From: Oleisolibacter albus
GTDB taxonomy: Bacteria > Pseudomonadota > Alphaproteobacteria > Azospirillales > Azospirillaceae
Assembly: GCF_003336875.1 (NCBI RefSeq)
Contig: NZ_QGNJ01000006.1
Location: 1-64,000 of the forward strand
DNA: 64,000 bases
Reading direction: 5' to 3'
A model generated the notes under the pieces. It was not told where the DNA came from and did not search any database. It saw only the letters and a program-made list of their open reading frames with translations. This document shows, in pieces, positions 8,405 through 17,959 of this stretch. The stretch's first letter is position 1. Each line of letters opens with the position of its first letter. The translations under genes and the position numbers were made by a program.

Positions 8405-9430
8405 ATGGAGACGCTGCCGAAGGGCCGATCCGCCCGCGCGGCCGGCACCCGCCCGCGCCTTGGGTTCCTGGGGGTGGGCTGGATCGGCCGCCACCGCATG
8501 CGGGCCATCCTGGAGGCCGGGGCGGTGGAGGTGGTGGCCATCGCCGACCCCTCGGACGAGATGGCGGCGGAAGCCGGCCAACTGGCTCCGGAAGCGGCCC
8601 TGGTCAGCGGCCTGGACGCCATGCTGGACAGGGGCCTGGACGGGGTGGTGATCGCCACACCCAGCGCGCTCCATGCCGAACAGTCGATCCGTGCCCTGGA
8701 GCGGGGCGTGGCCGTCTTCTGCCAGAAGCCGCTGGGCCGCACGGCGGCGGAGGTGCGGTCGGTGGTGGAGGCGGCCCGGACCAGCGACCGGCTGCTGGCC
8801 GTGGATCTGTCCTACCGGTTCACCACCGGCATGCGCCGCATCGCCGAGCTGATCCGCACCGGTGAGCTGGGGCGGATCTATGCCGTGAATCTGGTCTTCC
8901 ACAACGCCTATGGTCCGGACAAGGACTGGTTCTACGACCCGGCCCGCTCGGGTGGCGGCTGTGTCATGGATCTGGGCGTGCATCTGGTGGATCTGGCCCT
9001 GTGGGCGCTGGACTTCCCGGCGGTGCCGGAGGTGCAGGCGCGCCTGTTCGCCGGCGGTGAACCGCTGGGCGGCCGTCCCGACCGGGTGGAGGAGTACGCC
9101 ACGGCCACGTTGGGTCTGGAGACGGGGGCGGCGGTCAACCTCGCCTGTTCCTGGCGCCTGCAGGCCGGCTGCGACGCCGTCATCACCGCCGCCTTCTATG
9201 GCACCGAGGGCGGGGCGGCGCTGCGCAACGTCAACGGTTCCTTCTACGATTTCGTGGCCGAGCGTTTCCGCGGCACGGCGCGGGAGGCGCTGGCCCAGCC
9301 GCCCGACGATTGGGGTGGGCGTGCCGCTGCCGACTGGGCCCGGCGCCTCGCCGAAGGCCAGCGCTTCGACCCGGCCACGGAACGGCTGGTGGACGTGGCC
9401 GCCGTGCTCGACCGTCTGTACGGACGGTGA
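8405..9430 (+). CDS. Gfo/Idh/MocA-family oxidoreductase
   Basis: A 341-aa NAD(P)-dependent sugar or inositol dehydrogenase. The nucleotide-binding motif GFLGVGWIGRHR is near the start. The usual EKP motif reads QKP here (CQKPLG), keeping the catalytic Lys but changing the Glu. GGGCVMDLGVHLVDLALW supplies the family's conserved Asp and His. I chose the ATG at 8405, with GGGAG seven bases upstream; a GTG at 8387 overlapping the previous stop is an alternative. It is coupled to the MDR gene. Substrate unknown. Confidence 0.82.
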   Translation: METLPKGRSARAAGTRPRLGFLGVGWIGRHRMRAILEAGAVEVVAIADPSDEMAAEAGQLAPEAALVSGLDAMLDRGLDGVVIATPSALHAEQSIRALERGVAVFCQKPLGRTAAEVRSVVEAARTSDRLLAVDLSYRFTTGMRRIAELIRTGELGRIYAVNLVFHNAYGPDKDWFYDPARSGGGCVMDLGVHLVDLALWALDFPAVPEVQARLFAGGEPLGGRPDRVEEYATATLGLETGAAVNLACSWRLQAGCDAVITAAFYGTEGGAALRNVNGSFYDFVAERFRGTAREALAQPPDDWGGRAAADWARRLAEGQRFDPATERLVDVAAVLDRLYGR

Positions 9431-9444
9431 GGTAACTTGAAGAA

Positions 9445-9470
9445 GGGCGGCGGGAATCATCCCGCCGCCC
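9445..9470 (-). terminator. Hairpin terminator between convergent genes
   Basis: A perfect 11-bp stem (gggcggcggga / tcccgccgccc) with an ATCA loop. On the minus strand it is followed by TTCTTCAAGTT, so it fits best as the terminator of the TonB-receptor gene. It may also stop the plus-strand oxidoreductase operon. Confidence 0.75.
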
Positions 9471-9501
9471 CGATTGAGCCCCCCCGTCTGTACGGAGGGT
9501 C

Positions 9502-12500
9502 TTAGTCGAAGGACTTCCGCAGGGTCATGAACACCGTGCGGCCCTGGGCATCGATCTGGCTGACGAAGCCGGCGCTGCCGATACGGCTCGCATCCCAGCT
9601 TGCCGCATCCGGATCTTCGTTGAAGATGTTGGACACACCGGCCGTCACGCTCCAGGTGTCCTGCTCATACTGAACGGAGAAGCGGTGATAGAACCGTTCC
9701 TCGATCTTCAGATCCAGCAGGCTCGTCTTCGGGTTGGTGTTGCGACCGGTCTGGAAGCGATAGTTTTTCTGCATGGAATAGAAATTCGTCCGCCAGAAGA
9801 AGCTCCAATCATCCTTCTTGAACTGGAGATCCATCTCTGAAACCCAGCGTGGATCACTCCAGGTCCCATTGAAGTTATCAGTCTCACCTCCGAACAGATT
9901 GATATAGTCGTCCGTCGTCACCGTCGTCCGATTGTCGACTGTGACGGTGCCGAAATCGAACTCGTGACTATACCGCACGGTGATGTCGAAGCCCTGCGTG
10001 AACTGGTTGTTGATGTTGAAATAGCTATCGTTGATCTGCTCGATGGCGCCGCCCTGACCCGTCGACGGATTGTAGGCGGTGCGGGGCGTGATGAAATCGC
10101 AATACCCGCCGGGCTTGCGGAAATCGGCGCTGCCATAGCAGAGGTTGAGAAGGCTCTGCGCGCCGATACGGCCGACTTCACCCTTGACCTTGATCCGGAA
10201 GAAGTCGACCGCGATGTTGAGGTCGGCGAATTCCGGAGTCAGAACCACACCCATGGAGAAATTGTTGGAAGTCTCCGCCGTCAGGCGTCCGTCATTGTTG
10301 CCATAGGTGATGACTTGCGGCGTCGAGGGGAAGTTCTGCCAGTCGGTGGGAAGCCCGTCAGCGGCGCAGTTCTTGTAGATATTGCTTTCCGGGTCCTTCT
10401 CGCCGTAGCTGCGGCAGGGGTCGGCGGCGCTGGTGAAACCGGTCTGGCCGCCCAGGAAAAGTTCGTACAGGGCCGGCGCCCGGAACGAGGTGCCATAGGA
10501 GGAGCGGACGCGCAGCCAAGGGCTGACCGTCCAGTTGGCGCCGGCCTTGTAGGTGGTATCGTCGTATCCCGTCTTTTTATACGAGGTGTAGCGGGCGGAC
10601 CCGTTCAGCGTCAGCTCCTCGATCAGCGGCAGCTTGGCCAGGACCGGCACTTCCAGCTCGCCGAAGACTTCCCGGACGCTTTCCGATCCCTTGGTCGCGT
10701 CGGAGGTGGAAAAGCCATACACATTGCGGGCACGGCTGTTGGCACCCGGCTTGTCGTCGATCTCGTCCCAGCGCAGCTCAAATCCCGCCGCTGCGGCGAC
10801 CGGGCCGGCCGGCAGCTGGAACAGATCGCCATTGATCGAGCCGTTGACGAGGTGCGAGGTGTAGGTTGTCTTCCCTTTCTCCTCAGTCCACACATAGGCA
10901 CTCTGCTCCGGCGTGAAGATGCCGTTGATCAGCAGCTTCGGATCGAAGACATTCAACGCCACGCAGCCCGCCGCCCGTGCCGCGGCGTCGGCGCAGATGG
11001 GCTTGCCGGCACCGTCAAGCGTGATATCGAGCGCATTTGCCACGCGGTCGGCCAGGAGCCGGTTGCCCTTGTAGGTCGCATCCGAGCGGCCGAACTGATA
11101 GAAGACATCCCAGTTCCAGCCGGCCAGGAACGTTTCCTTGAAGTCACCACGCAGGCCGCCGACGGCGCGATAATAGTTGACCTCCTGCTTGTCATGGTAG
11201 AGCAGGGGGGCGATGGGAACGGCATAGGCGTCCTCATCGGCCAGGATGTCATCCGGCAAGGCCAGCAGCGGGTTCAGAGGATTGTCTGGGCCGATGGTCG
11301 GGAAGAACTGGCCCGCGAATTTCTGATCCGACTCGCGCCGGTTGAACAGGAATTCACCATAGGCTTCTATCCCGCCCAGCAGATCAAGGTCACGATTGCC
11401 GAAGGCGGTGAAAGTATAGGTGCGGTTCGGAGACTGGATGTAGCTGTCCAATTCCTGCTGCGGCAGGTAGGGACGGTAATCCGGCCCATTGGGCCGCAGC
11501 ACACTTCCCGACACCGGCAGGGACGGATTGCTGGCATAGGGCAGGCTCTTGTAGCCGGGGATCAGTCCACCGGTGGCCGTCGCGTCCGGCTGGATGTAGA
11601 CATACCCGTTCAGCGCATAGGGCAGGTCGGGACGGGTCGTGCGGTCCGGTATCGCGATGGGAGTCTGCACCACGCCATAGATGGTCCCGCCACCATAGCA
11701 TTTGAAATTGCCGGTGGCCGGGTCGATGCGGTCGACGCGGGCGCCGGTGTTGGGATCGGTATAGAATTGCGGTCCGCACTTGGCCCAGTCGCGGTCCTTG
11801 ATCCGGATGGCCTGCTGGTCCTGGATCTGGCCGGCCAGCATGAAACTGCCCTTGTCGTCGGTCTGACCATAGGCGAAATCCGCCGAGTAAGTCTCCCCAT
11901 GGCCTTCCGTGGGCATCTCCACGGTGGCGCCGGTCTCCAGGCCATTGAGATCGGTGCGGATGATGGCGTTCACCACGCCGGCCACGGCATCGGACCCGTA
12001 CACCGACGAGGCGCCGTCCTTCAGGATCTCATACCGCTGCACAATGTTGTCCGGCAGGACGTTGAGATCCACGCCCGCGCCGACGGTGCCGCCCGCCCCC
12101 GCGGGCGCCAGACGGCGCCCGTTCAGCAGCACCAGGGTGCGGTTTGCCCCCAGGCCGCGCAGCGACACGGACTTGATGCCGGGGCCGCCATCGGTGACGA
12201 AGCCCGAGAACAGGCCATTGATCTGCTGCGAGCCGCCGGCGATTGTTGAGCTCTGCAGGATATCCGCCGCAGAAACCAGACCCGCCTGCGTCGAGGTCTC
12301 TTTGGTGATGACCTGAATCGGAGAGGTTGTGTTGAAGTCGGTTCTCTTCAGCCTCGACCCGGTTACCACGACCTCCTGGAGCTCATTCTTCTGAGTCTCC
12401 TCTGTCTGTTCACCCTGATCTTGCGTCGGCTGCTGCGCCAATGCTGAAAGGGAGACCGTGGAAGATATAAGGGCAAAAGTTGCAAGAATAGTAGATCCTT

Positions 12501-12537
12501 TCAGCCGTCCCCGGCCGATCCTATGTGCCATCGTCAA
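9502..12537 (-). CDS. TonB-dependent receptor, probably for peptides
   Basis: A 1011-aa outer-membrane receptor. A signal peptide ends near residue 35 (SLSALAQQ). A TonB-box-like segment (ELQEVVVTGSRL) follows, then the plug domain with VSLRGLGANRTLVLLNGRR and DGASSVYGSDAVAGVVN, then a long beta-barrel. It ends in SFD rather than the usual terminal aromatic residue. This receptor type is abundant in Caulobacterales, sphingomonads and Azospirillaceae-like bacteria and imports oligopeptides, glycans or iron complexes. The divergent partner is a secreted S9 peptidase, so uptake of peptides is inferred. Pairs of Cys in the barrel (for example near CGPQF and KCYGG) may form surface disulfides. Confidence 0.88.
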   Translation of the reverse strand: MTMAHRIGRGRLKGSTILATFALISSTVSLSALAQQPTQDQGEQTEETQKNELQEVVVTGSRLKRTDFNTTSPIQVITKETSTQAGLVSAADILQSSTIAGGSQQINGLFSGFVTDGGPGIKSVSLRGLGANRTLVLLNGRRLAPAGAGGTVGAGVDLNVLPDNIVQRYEILKDGASSVYGSDAVAGVVNAIIRTDLNGLETGATVEMPTEGHGETYSADFAYGQTDDKGSFMLAGQIQDQQAIRIKDRDWAKCGPQFYTDPNTGARVDRIDPATGNFKCYGGGTIYGVVQTPIAIPDRTTRPDLPYALNGYVYIQPDATATGGLIPGYKSLPYASNPSLPVSGSVLRPNGPDYRPYLPQQELDSYIQSPNRTYTFTAFGNRDLDLLGGIEAYGEFLFNRRESDQKFAGQFFPTIGPDNPLNPLLALPDDILADEDAYAVPIAPLLYHDKQEVNYYRAVGGLRGDFKETFLAGWNWDVFYQFGRSDATYKGNRLLADRVANALDITLDGAGKPICADAAARAAGCVALNVFDPKLLINGIFTPEQSAYVWTEEKGKTTYTSHLVNGSINGDLFQLPAGPVAAAAGFELRWDEIDDKPGANSRARNVYGFSTSDATKGSESVREVFGELEVPVLAKLPLIEELTLNGSARYTSYKKTGYDDTTYKAGANWTVSPWLRVRSSYGTSFRAPALYELFLGGQTGFTSAADPCRSYGEKDPESNIYKNCAADGLPTDWQNFPSTPQVITYGNNDGRLTAETSNNFSMGVVLTPEFADLNIAVDFFRIKVKGEVGRIGAQSLLNLCYGSADFRKPGGYCDFITPRTAYNPSTGQGGAIEQINDSYFNINNQFTQGFDITVRYSHEFDFGTVTVDNRTTVTTDDYINLFGGETDNFNGTWSDPRWVSEMDLQFKKDDWSFFWRTNFYSMQKNYRFQTGRNTNPKTSLLDLKIEERFYHRFSVQYEQDTWSVTAGVSNIFNEDPDAASWDASRIGSAGFVSQIDAQGRTVFMTLRKSFD

Positions 12538-12743
12538 CCCCGTTCCATAATTTTTTCGTTCTTACCCGAATGGGTGTTGCGATGAGATCCTAAAGTGGCA
12601 ATCATTGTAAACAATGTTGCGCGCATGAGGGTGGAAAACACCAAAAAACTGTTGCGTCCGTGCATCACCTCATCGGCGGGAAGCATGAGGCTCATGTGTC
12701 CCAGGATTGTTGCCAGGGAAAGTCGGGGGAGAGCGAATTGAAT
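12538..12743. promoter_or_regulatory. Divergent promoter region with CATTGT-AA-ACAATG palindrome
   Basis: This 206-bp AT-richer gap separates the receptor and the peptidase. At 12603-12616 there is a perfect 6-2-6 inverted repeat (CATTGTAAACAATG), a good candidate operator for both genes. I cannot name the regulator. The peptidase start is preceded by GGGGGAGAG at 12725-12733. Confidence 0.45.
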
Positions 12744-14762
12744 ATGAATATCTCCATATCGGGCATATGCCGCACTCTTTTGGTGTCAGCTGTCCTGTTC
12801 AGTACTGGTGTTCCTATAAATGCAATTGCTGGGCAAATACCAGTGTCCATCTTATCTAAAGAGCCGCTTATTCAGTCTCCATCCGTGTCTCCAGATGGAA
12901 AGCATGTGGCGGCTATTACGTCATCGTCTGACGGCGCGCTGTCAATATCAGTATGGTCGACTGACAATCTTGATAAGGCGCCTGTTGTCTTTGGTATGGA
13001 TGCGACGGCACAGCGCGCCAATGTCCGCTTCATTTCCGTAAGTTGGGTTGCCAATGATCGTCTTCTTGTCGTGGCCAATCAGCCTTTGACGACAGGATCC
13101 GGCATGGAGGGGAGGAGCTTCACGTATTTGGCCCGCTTCGTCGGGTTGGACGGCAAGGACTGGATCGAGCCCATGCGCCGCCAGGGGACAAAGGGCGTGC
13201 TGGAGCAGTTTGCCGGCAAGTTCCTGCGGGTCGAGGTCATGGACCCGCTCCCGGCCGAGCCTGATCATGTGCTGTTGCGCTATTCTGATCCACTGCGCGG
13301 GACAGCCGATGTCTACAAGGTCAATGTCCGCACGGGCGCCGGTGAGCGTTTCGCCCGCGCCGGCGAGGATGAGAGCTATATCGGGATCACGGATCGGGAA
13401 GGGCGCCTTCGTGCCAAGTCTTCAGCCCGCTTCGAGGGGGGCGATTGGGTCGTCCATTATGAGATCTTCGATCCCGCTTCCGGCAATTGGGAGGACCAGC
13501 CGGCGCTGTCCTATCCCGTGAAGTCGCGCAGAAATGTCGATATTATCGGCTTCGATCCTGAGCTGCCGGATATCCTGCTGATCAAGGACAATAGCGGCAG
13601 CGATCTGGCAGCCATCAAGGGCTATGACGTCAAAAAGAAGGCATTTGTCGAGGTTCTGTTCCAGCATCCGAAATTCGAAGCCACGGGCGTTCGTCTTGCT
13701 CGCGAGGGCGGCAAGGGGATACCGAAATCCATTGCAGGCTTCACCTATGACGGGGCCAGCGAAGAAGTCTACTGGATCGATCCATATTGGAAATCCATTC
13801 AGGATGGGCTGAAATCCCAATTTCCCAACGACAATATCAACATCCTCAATCTGCGGCGTGATCTGTCGTTCAAGCTGATCGAGGTTTCCTCTTCACGGCA
13901 TCCGCCTTCATATTATCTCCTGAAGAACGATCAGGAATTGATCAAGCTCGGCGACAGCAGGCCGGAGATCAATCCGGCGGATCTGGAACCGACAAAGCTG
14001 GTTTATTACAAGGCCCGCGACGGGCTGGAGATTCCCGCCCTGCTGACTCTGCCGAAAGGGTTCAGGCCTGGGACATCAACACCGGTACCGGCTGTGATCA
14101 TGCCCCATGGCGGCCCCTGGGCGCGGGATAATGCGGACTGGGACCCGGCGGGTTGGACTCAGTTCCTGGCGAGCCGCGGTTATGCCGTCCTGCAACCCCA
14201 GTACCGCGGATCGCAGGGCTGGGGCGACAAGCTTTGGAAGGCCGGTGACGAGCAATGGGGCCTGAAGATGCAGGACGACAAGGATGATGGTGCCCAGTGG
14301 CTGGTCGCGCAGGGGATCGCCGATTCAAAACGGATGGCCATCTTCGGCTATTCCTATGGCGGGTTCGCAGCCATGACGGCGGCCACCCGTCCCAACAGCC
14401 CCTATCGCTGCGCCATCGCCGGTGCCGGTGTCTCCAACCTGTCGCGCATCCAGAATTCCTGGGGTGAGAACCGCATCCAGCGCCAGTTGCAGGGATGGAC
14501 GGTGAAGGGGACGGACGCCATGTCGAATGTGGACAAGGCCAATATCCCGATCCTGATCTATCACGGGGATCGCGACCAGACCGTGCCGATCGTCCATGCG
14601 CGGGAACTGGTCGCCGCCCTGCGTTCCCGCGGGAAGGCTGTCACCTATTTCGAAGTCGAAGACATGCCTCATAGCCTGCCCTGGTGGCCGGCTTGGCAGG
14701 AGAAGACCCTCACCGCCATCGAAGCCTTCTTGGCCAAGGATTGCGGGTTCGCAAAATCCTGA
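12744..14762 (+). CDS. Secreted S9-family (prolyl oligopeptidase) peptidase
   Basis: A 672-aa serine peptidase. I placed the start at the ATG at 12744 because it gives a clean signal peptide (hydrophobic core ICRTLLVSAVLFSTG, ending AIAG); a TTG at 12738 is close to the same ribosome site. The N-terminal ~400 residues are the beta-propeller domain. The C-terminal alpha/beta-hydrolase domain carries PHGGPWARD (oxyanion region), the elbow GYSYGG with Ser537, Asp611 in GDRDQTVP and His643 in MPHS. The product should be periplasmic and cleave short peptides, fitting the divergent TonB receptor. AT content in the first ~300 bp is higher than in neighbouring genes. Confidence 0.88.
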   Translation: MNISISGICRTLLVSAVLFSTGVPINAIAGQIPVSILSKEPLIQSPSVSPDGKHVAAITSSSDGALSISVWSTDNLDKAPVVFGMDATAQRANVRFISVSWVANDRLLVVANQPLTTGSGMEGRSFTYLARFVGLDGKDWIEPMRRQGTKGVLEQFAGKFLRVEVMDPLPAEPDHVLLRYSDPLRGTADVYKVNVRTGAGERFARAGEDESYIGITDREGRLRAKSSARFEGGDWVVHYEIFDPASGNWEDQPALSYPVKSRRNVDIIGFDPELPDILLIKDNSGSDLAAIKGYDVKKKAFVEVLFQHPKFEATGVRLAREGGKGIPKSIAGFTYDGASEEVYWIDPYWKSIQDGLKSQFPNDNINILNLRRDLSFKLIEVSSSRHPPSYYLLKNDQELIKLGDSRPEINPADLEPTKLVYYKARDGLEIPALLTLPKGFRPGTSTPVPAVIMPHGGPWARDNADWDPAGWTQFLASRGYAVLQPQYRGSQGWGDKLWKAGDEQWGLKMQDDKDDGAQWLVAQGIADSKRMAIFGYSYGGFAAMTAATRPNSPYRCAIAGAGVSNLSRIQNSWGENRIQRQLQGWTVKGTDAMSNVDKANIPILIYHGDRDQTVPIVHARELVAALRSRGKAVTYFEVEDMPHSLPWWPAWQEKTLTAIEAFLAKDCGFAKS

Positions 14763-14767
14763 TCCGG

Positions 14768-14797
14768 CAAGGCGGCTCCCGCCGTTGAGCCGCCTTG
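14768..14797. terminator. Hairpin terminator between convergent genes
   Basis: An 11-bp perfect stem, CAAGGCGGCTC with GAGCCGCCTTG, and an 8-base loop, just after the S9 peptidase stop and beyond the stop of the opposing gnd gene. TTCCCGTT follows on the plus strand. It probably works in both directions. Confidence 0.7.
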
Positions 14798-14804
14798 TTC
14801 CCGT

Positions 14805-15803
14805 TCATGCCCCGGGCTTCGCCGGCTCCTTATGGCCGCCGAAGCCCTCGCGCATGGCCGACAGCACCTTGTCGGCAAAGCCATGGTCCTGGCGCGAGCG
14901 GAAGCGGGCGTAGAGGGCGGCGGTGAGGACGGGTGCGGGAACGGCGGCGTCCACGGCGGCATTGACGGTCCAGCGGCCCTCGCCGGAATCCTGGACATAG
15001 CCGCTGTGGCCGGACAGGTCGCCGTCGCGGGCCAGCGCGGCGGCGGTCAGATCCAGCAGCCAGGAGGAGATGACGCTGCCGCGGCGCCAGACCTCGGCCA
15101 GGTCGGCCACGTCAAAAGCGAAGGGCGGACTCTCGCCGCCGGCGCCTGCCTGCAGCAGCGGGCCTCCCTGGCGCAACAGTTCGAAGCCCTCGGCATAGGC
15201 CTGCATCAGCCCGTATTCGATGCCGTTATGCACCATCTTGGCGAAATGGCCGGCACCGACCGGGCCGGCATGGATGTAGCCCTGCTCCACCCTGGGGTCG
15301 CGTCCCTCCCGCTCCGCTGTGCGGGGGATGTCGCCCAGGCCGGGGGCCAGGGCGGCGAAGATGGGGTCGAGGCGGTCCACGATGGCGCGGTCGCCGCCGA
15401 TCATCAGGCAATAGCCCCGCTCCAGGCCCCAGACGCCGCCGGAGGTGCCGACATCGACGAGGTGCAGGCCCTGGGCCGCCAGCAGTGCGGCGCGGCGCAG
15501 ATCGTCCTTATAGAGGGTGTTGCCGCCATCGATGATGGTATCGCCCGGGCTCAGCAGCCCGGCCAGGGTCAGCATGGCCTGTTCCGTCACCGCGCCGGCG
15601 GGCAGCATCAGCCACACGGTGCGCGGCGGCGCCAGCCGCGCCGCCAGATCCTCCAGGTCGGATGCGCCGACGGCCCCTTCGGCCGCCAGGGCGGCCACGG
15701 TCTGCGGGGTGCGGTCGAACACGACACAGTCATGGCCTGCCCGCAGCAGGCGGCGGGCGATGTTGCCCCCCATGCGGCCCAGCCCGACGATTCCGATCTG
15801 CAT
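14805..15803 (-). CDS. gnd: 6-phosphogluconate dehydrogenase, decarboxylating (short NAD-type)
   Basis: A 332-aa enzyme converting 6-phosphogluconate to ribulose 5-phosphate and CO2. It opens with the Rossmann motif [17 protein letters not shown], has [10 protein letters not shown] near 92, [20 protein letters not shown] near 116 and the catalytic stretch [19 protein letters not shown] near 195. The length and GTSGG sequence match the shorter YqeC/GntZ class rather than the ~470-aa Gnd. The gene stands alone on its strand, 145 bases from the ABC permease gene. It could feed the pentose phosphate route from gluconate. Confidence 0.9.
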   Translation of the reverse strand: MQIGIVGLGRMGGNIARRLLRAGHDCVVFDRTPQTVAALAAEGAVGASDLEDLAARLAPPRTVWLMLPAGAVTEQAMLTLAGLLSPGDTIIDGGNTLYKDDLRRAALLAAQGLHLVDVGTSGGVWGLERGYCLMIGGDRAIVDRLDPIFAALAPGLGDIPRTAEREGRDPRVEQGYIHAGPVGAGHFAKMVHNGIEYGLMQAYAEGFELLRQGGPLLQAGAGGESPPFAFDVADLAEVWRRGSVISSWLLDLTAAALARDGDLSGHSGYVQDSGEGRWTVNAAVDAAVPAPVLTAALYARFRSRQDHGFADKVLSAMREGFGGHKEPAKPGA

Positions 15804-15947
15804 GCCGGCTTCTCCCTACGGCGTTCGGACAGGGCGGCGGGACAGACCCCGCCGCCACAGATCCCGGCAGGCTAGCACGGGCATCGCCGTCGCCCCAGCG
15901 GCGCCAAGGGTCACACCCCCGGATCGGTCGCCAGATCAGGCGCCGGA

Positions 15948-17210
15948 TCAGACCTGGACCGACAGACCGTCGGCCACGGCCACCCGGTAGGCCCGCCAGG
16001 CCGGCACGGCGCCGATCAGGGCGGCAGCCAGGGTCACGCCGCCGATCACGGCCAGATCGAACAGGCCGGGGCCGGGTGTCAGCAGGGCCAGACCCGCCAG
16101 CGCTTCCAGCGCCGAACCGCCGGCCAACAGGCCCAGATGCAGGGCTGTCACGCCCAGGGTGCTGCCGACCAGGGCCAGCAGGGTGGATTCGCTGACCAGC
16201 AGGGCGAACACATGCCAGGGTCGGGCGCCGATGGCGCGCAGCACCGCCATTTCCCGCCGCCGCTCGTTGAGGCTGGTCAACATGCTGATGAGGATGCCCA
16301 GCAGCCCGACCCCGACCACGAACACGGCCACCGCTGTCAGCGCCTGTTCGGCCACGCCCAGCACCGACCAGAGCTGGCTCAGCGCCACCCCCGGGATGAT
16401 GGCCAGCAACGGCTCCTCGGCATAGGTGTTGACGGCGCGCTGCACCCGCAGGGCCGCTGCCCGCGTCTTCAGCCCCACCAGGAAGGCGGTGATCTGCTTG
16501 GGTTGCAGCTCCATATGCCGCAGATCGTCCACGGACGGGCTGGTGCTGGTGGACAGCCGGGTGCCCGTCTCCCAGCCCACATGGATGGCTTCGATGGCGG
16601 GCAGGCTGACATGCACCGTGCGGTCCACCGGCGTGCCGGTGGGGGCCAGGATGCCGGACACACGGAATGGGCGGTCGGAATGCTCGGCGAAGCTGACACT
16701 GCCGATGCCGTGGGACAGAACGATCTCCTGTCCCACCGTATAGCCCAGGGTGCGGGCGACCTCTGCGCCGATGACGGCGTCGAACAGGTCGGCGAAGGGC
16801 TTGCCTTCGGCCAGGGTCAGGGACTTGCCGTCGCCATAGCGGTAATGGGTGAAATAGTCGGTGGTGGTGCCCAGCACGCGGAAGCCGCGATGGCTGTCGC
16901 CCAGCGACAGCGGCACGGTCCAGGCCACGTCGGGCCGGCCGGCCACAGCCTGGTAGCTGGGCCAGGTGATGTTGTTGGTGGCGTCGCCCACCCGGAACAC
17001 GGCATAGAGCAGCAGGTTCAGCTGGCCGCTGCGGGCACCGACGATGAGGTCGGTGCCGGTGATGGTGCGCTCGAAGCTGGCCCGCGCCCCCTGGCGCAGG
17101 CTTTCCACCCCCACCAGCAGGGCAACGCTGAGCCCCACCGACAGCAGGGTCAGCAGGGCGGTGGCGCGGCGGTTCCACAGGCTGCGCAGGGCAAGGGGCA
17201 ACAGGGTCAT
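15948..17210 (-). CDS. ABC transporter permease, FtsX/MacB-like (zinc-cassette ZrgC-like)
   Basis: A 420-aa inner-membrane protein with one N-terminal helix (ALLTLLSVGLSVALLVGV), a large periplasmic domain and three C-terminal helices, the standard FtsX/MacB/LolC architecture. The cytoplasmic loop ERRREMAVLRAIGARPWHVF near 315-335 is the family signature. The start overlaps the stop of the ATPase gene by four bases. It closes a cassette with DUF2796 and DUF3299 genes, an arrangement known from the zinc-regulated zrg operon of Vibrio cholerae. A function in zinc handling is inferred from this context. Confidence 0.85.
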   Translation of the reverse strand: MTLLPLALRSLWNRRATALLTLLSVGLSVALLVGVESLRQGARASFERTITGTDLIVGARSGQLNLLLYAVFRVGDATNNITWPSYQAVAGRPDVAWTVPLSLGDSHRGFRVLGTTTDYFTHYRYGDGKSLTLAEGKPFADLFDAVIGAEVARTLGYTVGQEIVLSHGIGSVSFAEHSDRPFRVSGILAPTGTPVDRTVHVSLPAIEAIHVGWETGTRLSTSTSPSVDDLRHMELQPKQITAFLVGLKTRAAALRVQRAVNTYAEEPLLAIIPGVALSQLWSVLGVAEQALTAVAVFVVGVGLLGILISMLTSLNERRREMAVLRAIGARPWHVFALLVSESTLLALVGSTLGVTALHLGLLAGGSALEALAGLALLTPGPGLFDLAVIGGVTLAAALIGAVPAWRAYRVAVADGLSVQV

Positions 17211-17953
17211 GGTGTCTCTCCCGCCACCGGCATGCCGGCTGGTAGCCCCGTGGCCGGGGCGGCGGCACGGTTCAGCGCCCGGATATCGGCGCTGCGGTCA
17301 AAATGCCCGGCCAGCCCCAGATCATGGCTGACGAACAGCAGGCTGGCGCCGCTGCGCCCGACCTCGCCCAGCAGCAGATCGAGAAAGGCATCGCGGGCGT
17401 CGCTGTCCAGGGCCGAGGTGGGTTCGTCAGCGACGATCAGGGCCGGATCGCCGATCAGGGCGCGGGCCATGGCCACACGTTGCTGCTGGCCGACGCTCAA
17501 GGCCCGCACCGGCGCTTCGGCCAGCCTTGGATCGTGCAGGCCCAGCCGCTGCAGCAGCCGCCGCGCCTCCGCCTCCGGGCTGCCGCCGGCCGCCACCGCC
17601 CGGCGCCGGCGCTCGGCGGAGAAACGGCAGGGCAGGGTGACATTGGCCAAGACCGACAGATAGGGCAGCAGATTGAACATCTGGAACACCACGCCCATCT
17701 CGGCCGCGCGCAGGGCATCGCGCCCGGCGCCGGACAGCGTGGCCAGGTCCCGGCCCAGCACGGTGATGCGCCCGGCCTGGGGCGGCAGCACGCCGCAGAC
17801 CAGCCCGAGCAGGGTGCTTTTGCCGCTGCCGCTGGGACCGCGCAGGAACAGGCGCTCCCCGCGGTCGAGGCTAAGGGCCGGGATATCGAGCAGCACGGGG
17901 CCGCCCTTCCAGGCGAAGCGCAGCTCCGCCAGATCCAGGACGCGATCGGTCAT
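17207..17953 (-). CDS. ABC transporter ATP-binding protein (ZrgB/LolD-like)
   Basis: A 248-aa ATPase. Walker A is GPSGSGKST at ~39-47, the Q-loop region is VVFQMFNLLPYL near 88, the signature is LSVGQQQR and Walker B is ALIVADEPTSALDSD. The His switch is in FVSHDLGLA. This is the LolD/MacB subgroup that energises FtsX-type permeases. It lies 6 bases after the DUF3299 gene and overlaps the permease gene, so the three are translated together. Confidence 0.9.
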   Translation of the reverse strand: MTDRVLDLAELRFAWKGGPVLLDIPALSLDRGERLFLRGPSGSGKSTLLGLVCGVLPPQAGRITVLGRDLATLSGAGRDALRAAEMGVVFQMFNLLPYLSVLANVTLPCRFSAERRRRAVAAGGSPEAEARRLLQRLGLHDPRLAEAPVRALSVGQQQRVAMARALIGDPALIVADEPTSALDSDARDAFLDLLLGEVGRSGASLLFVSHDLGLAGHFDRSADIRALNRAAAPATGLPAGMPVAGETP

Positions 17954-17959
17954 GATCCG

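Noticed and set aside
9964-12249. 761-codon plus-strand open frame over the TonB receptor
   Set aside because: Antisense shadow: no domain, no ribosome site, and the minus-strand receptor is unambiguous.
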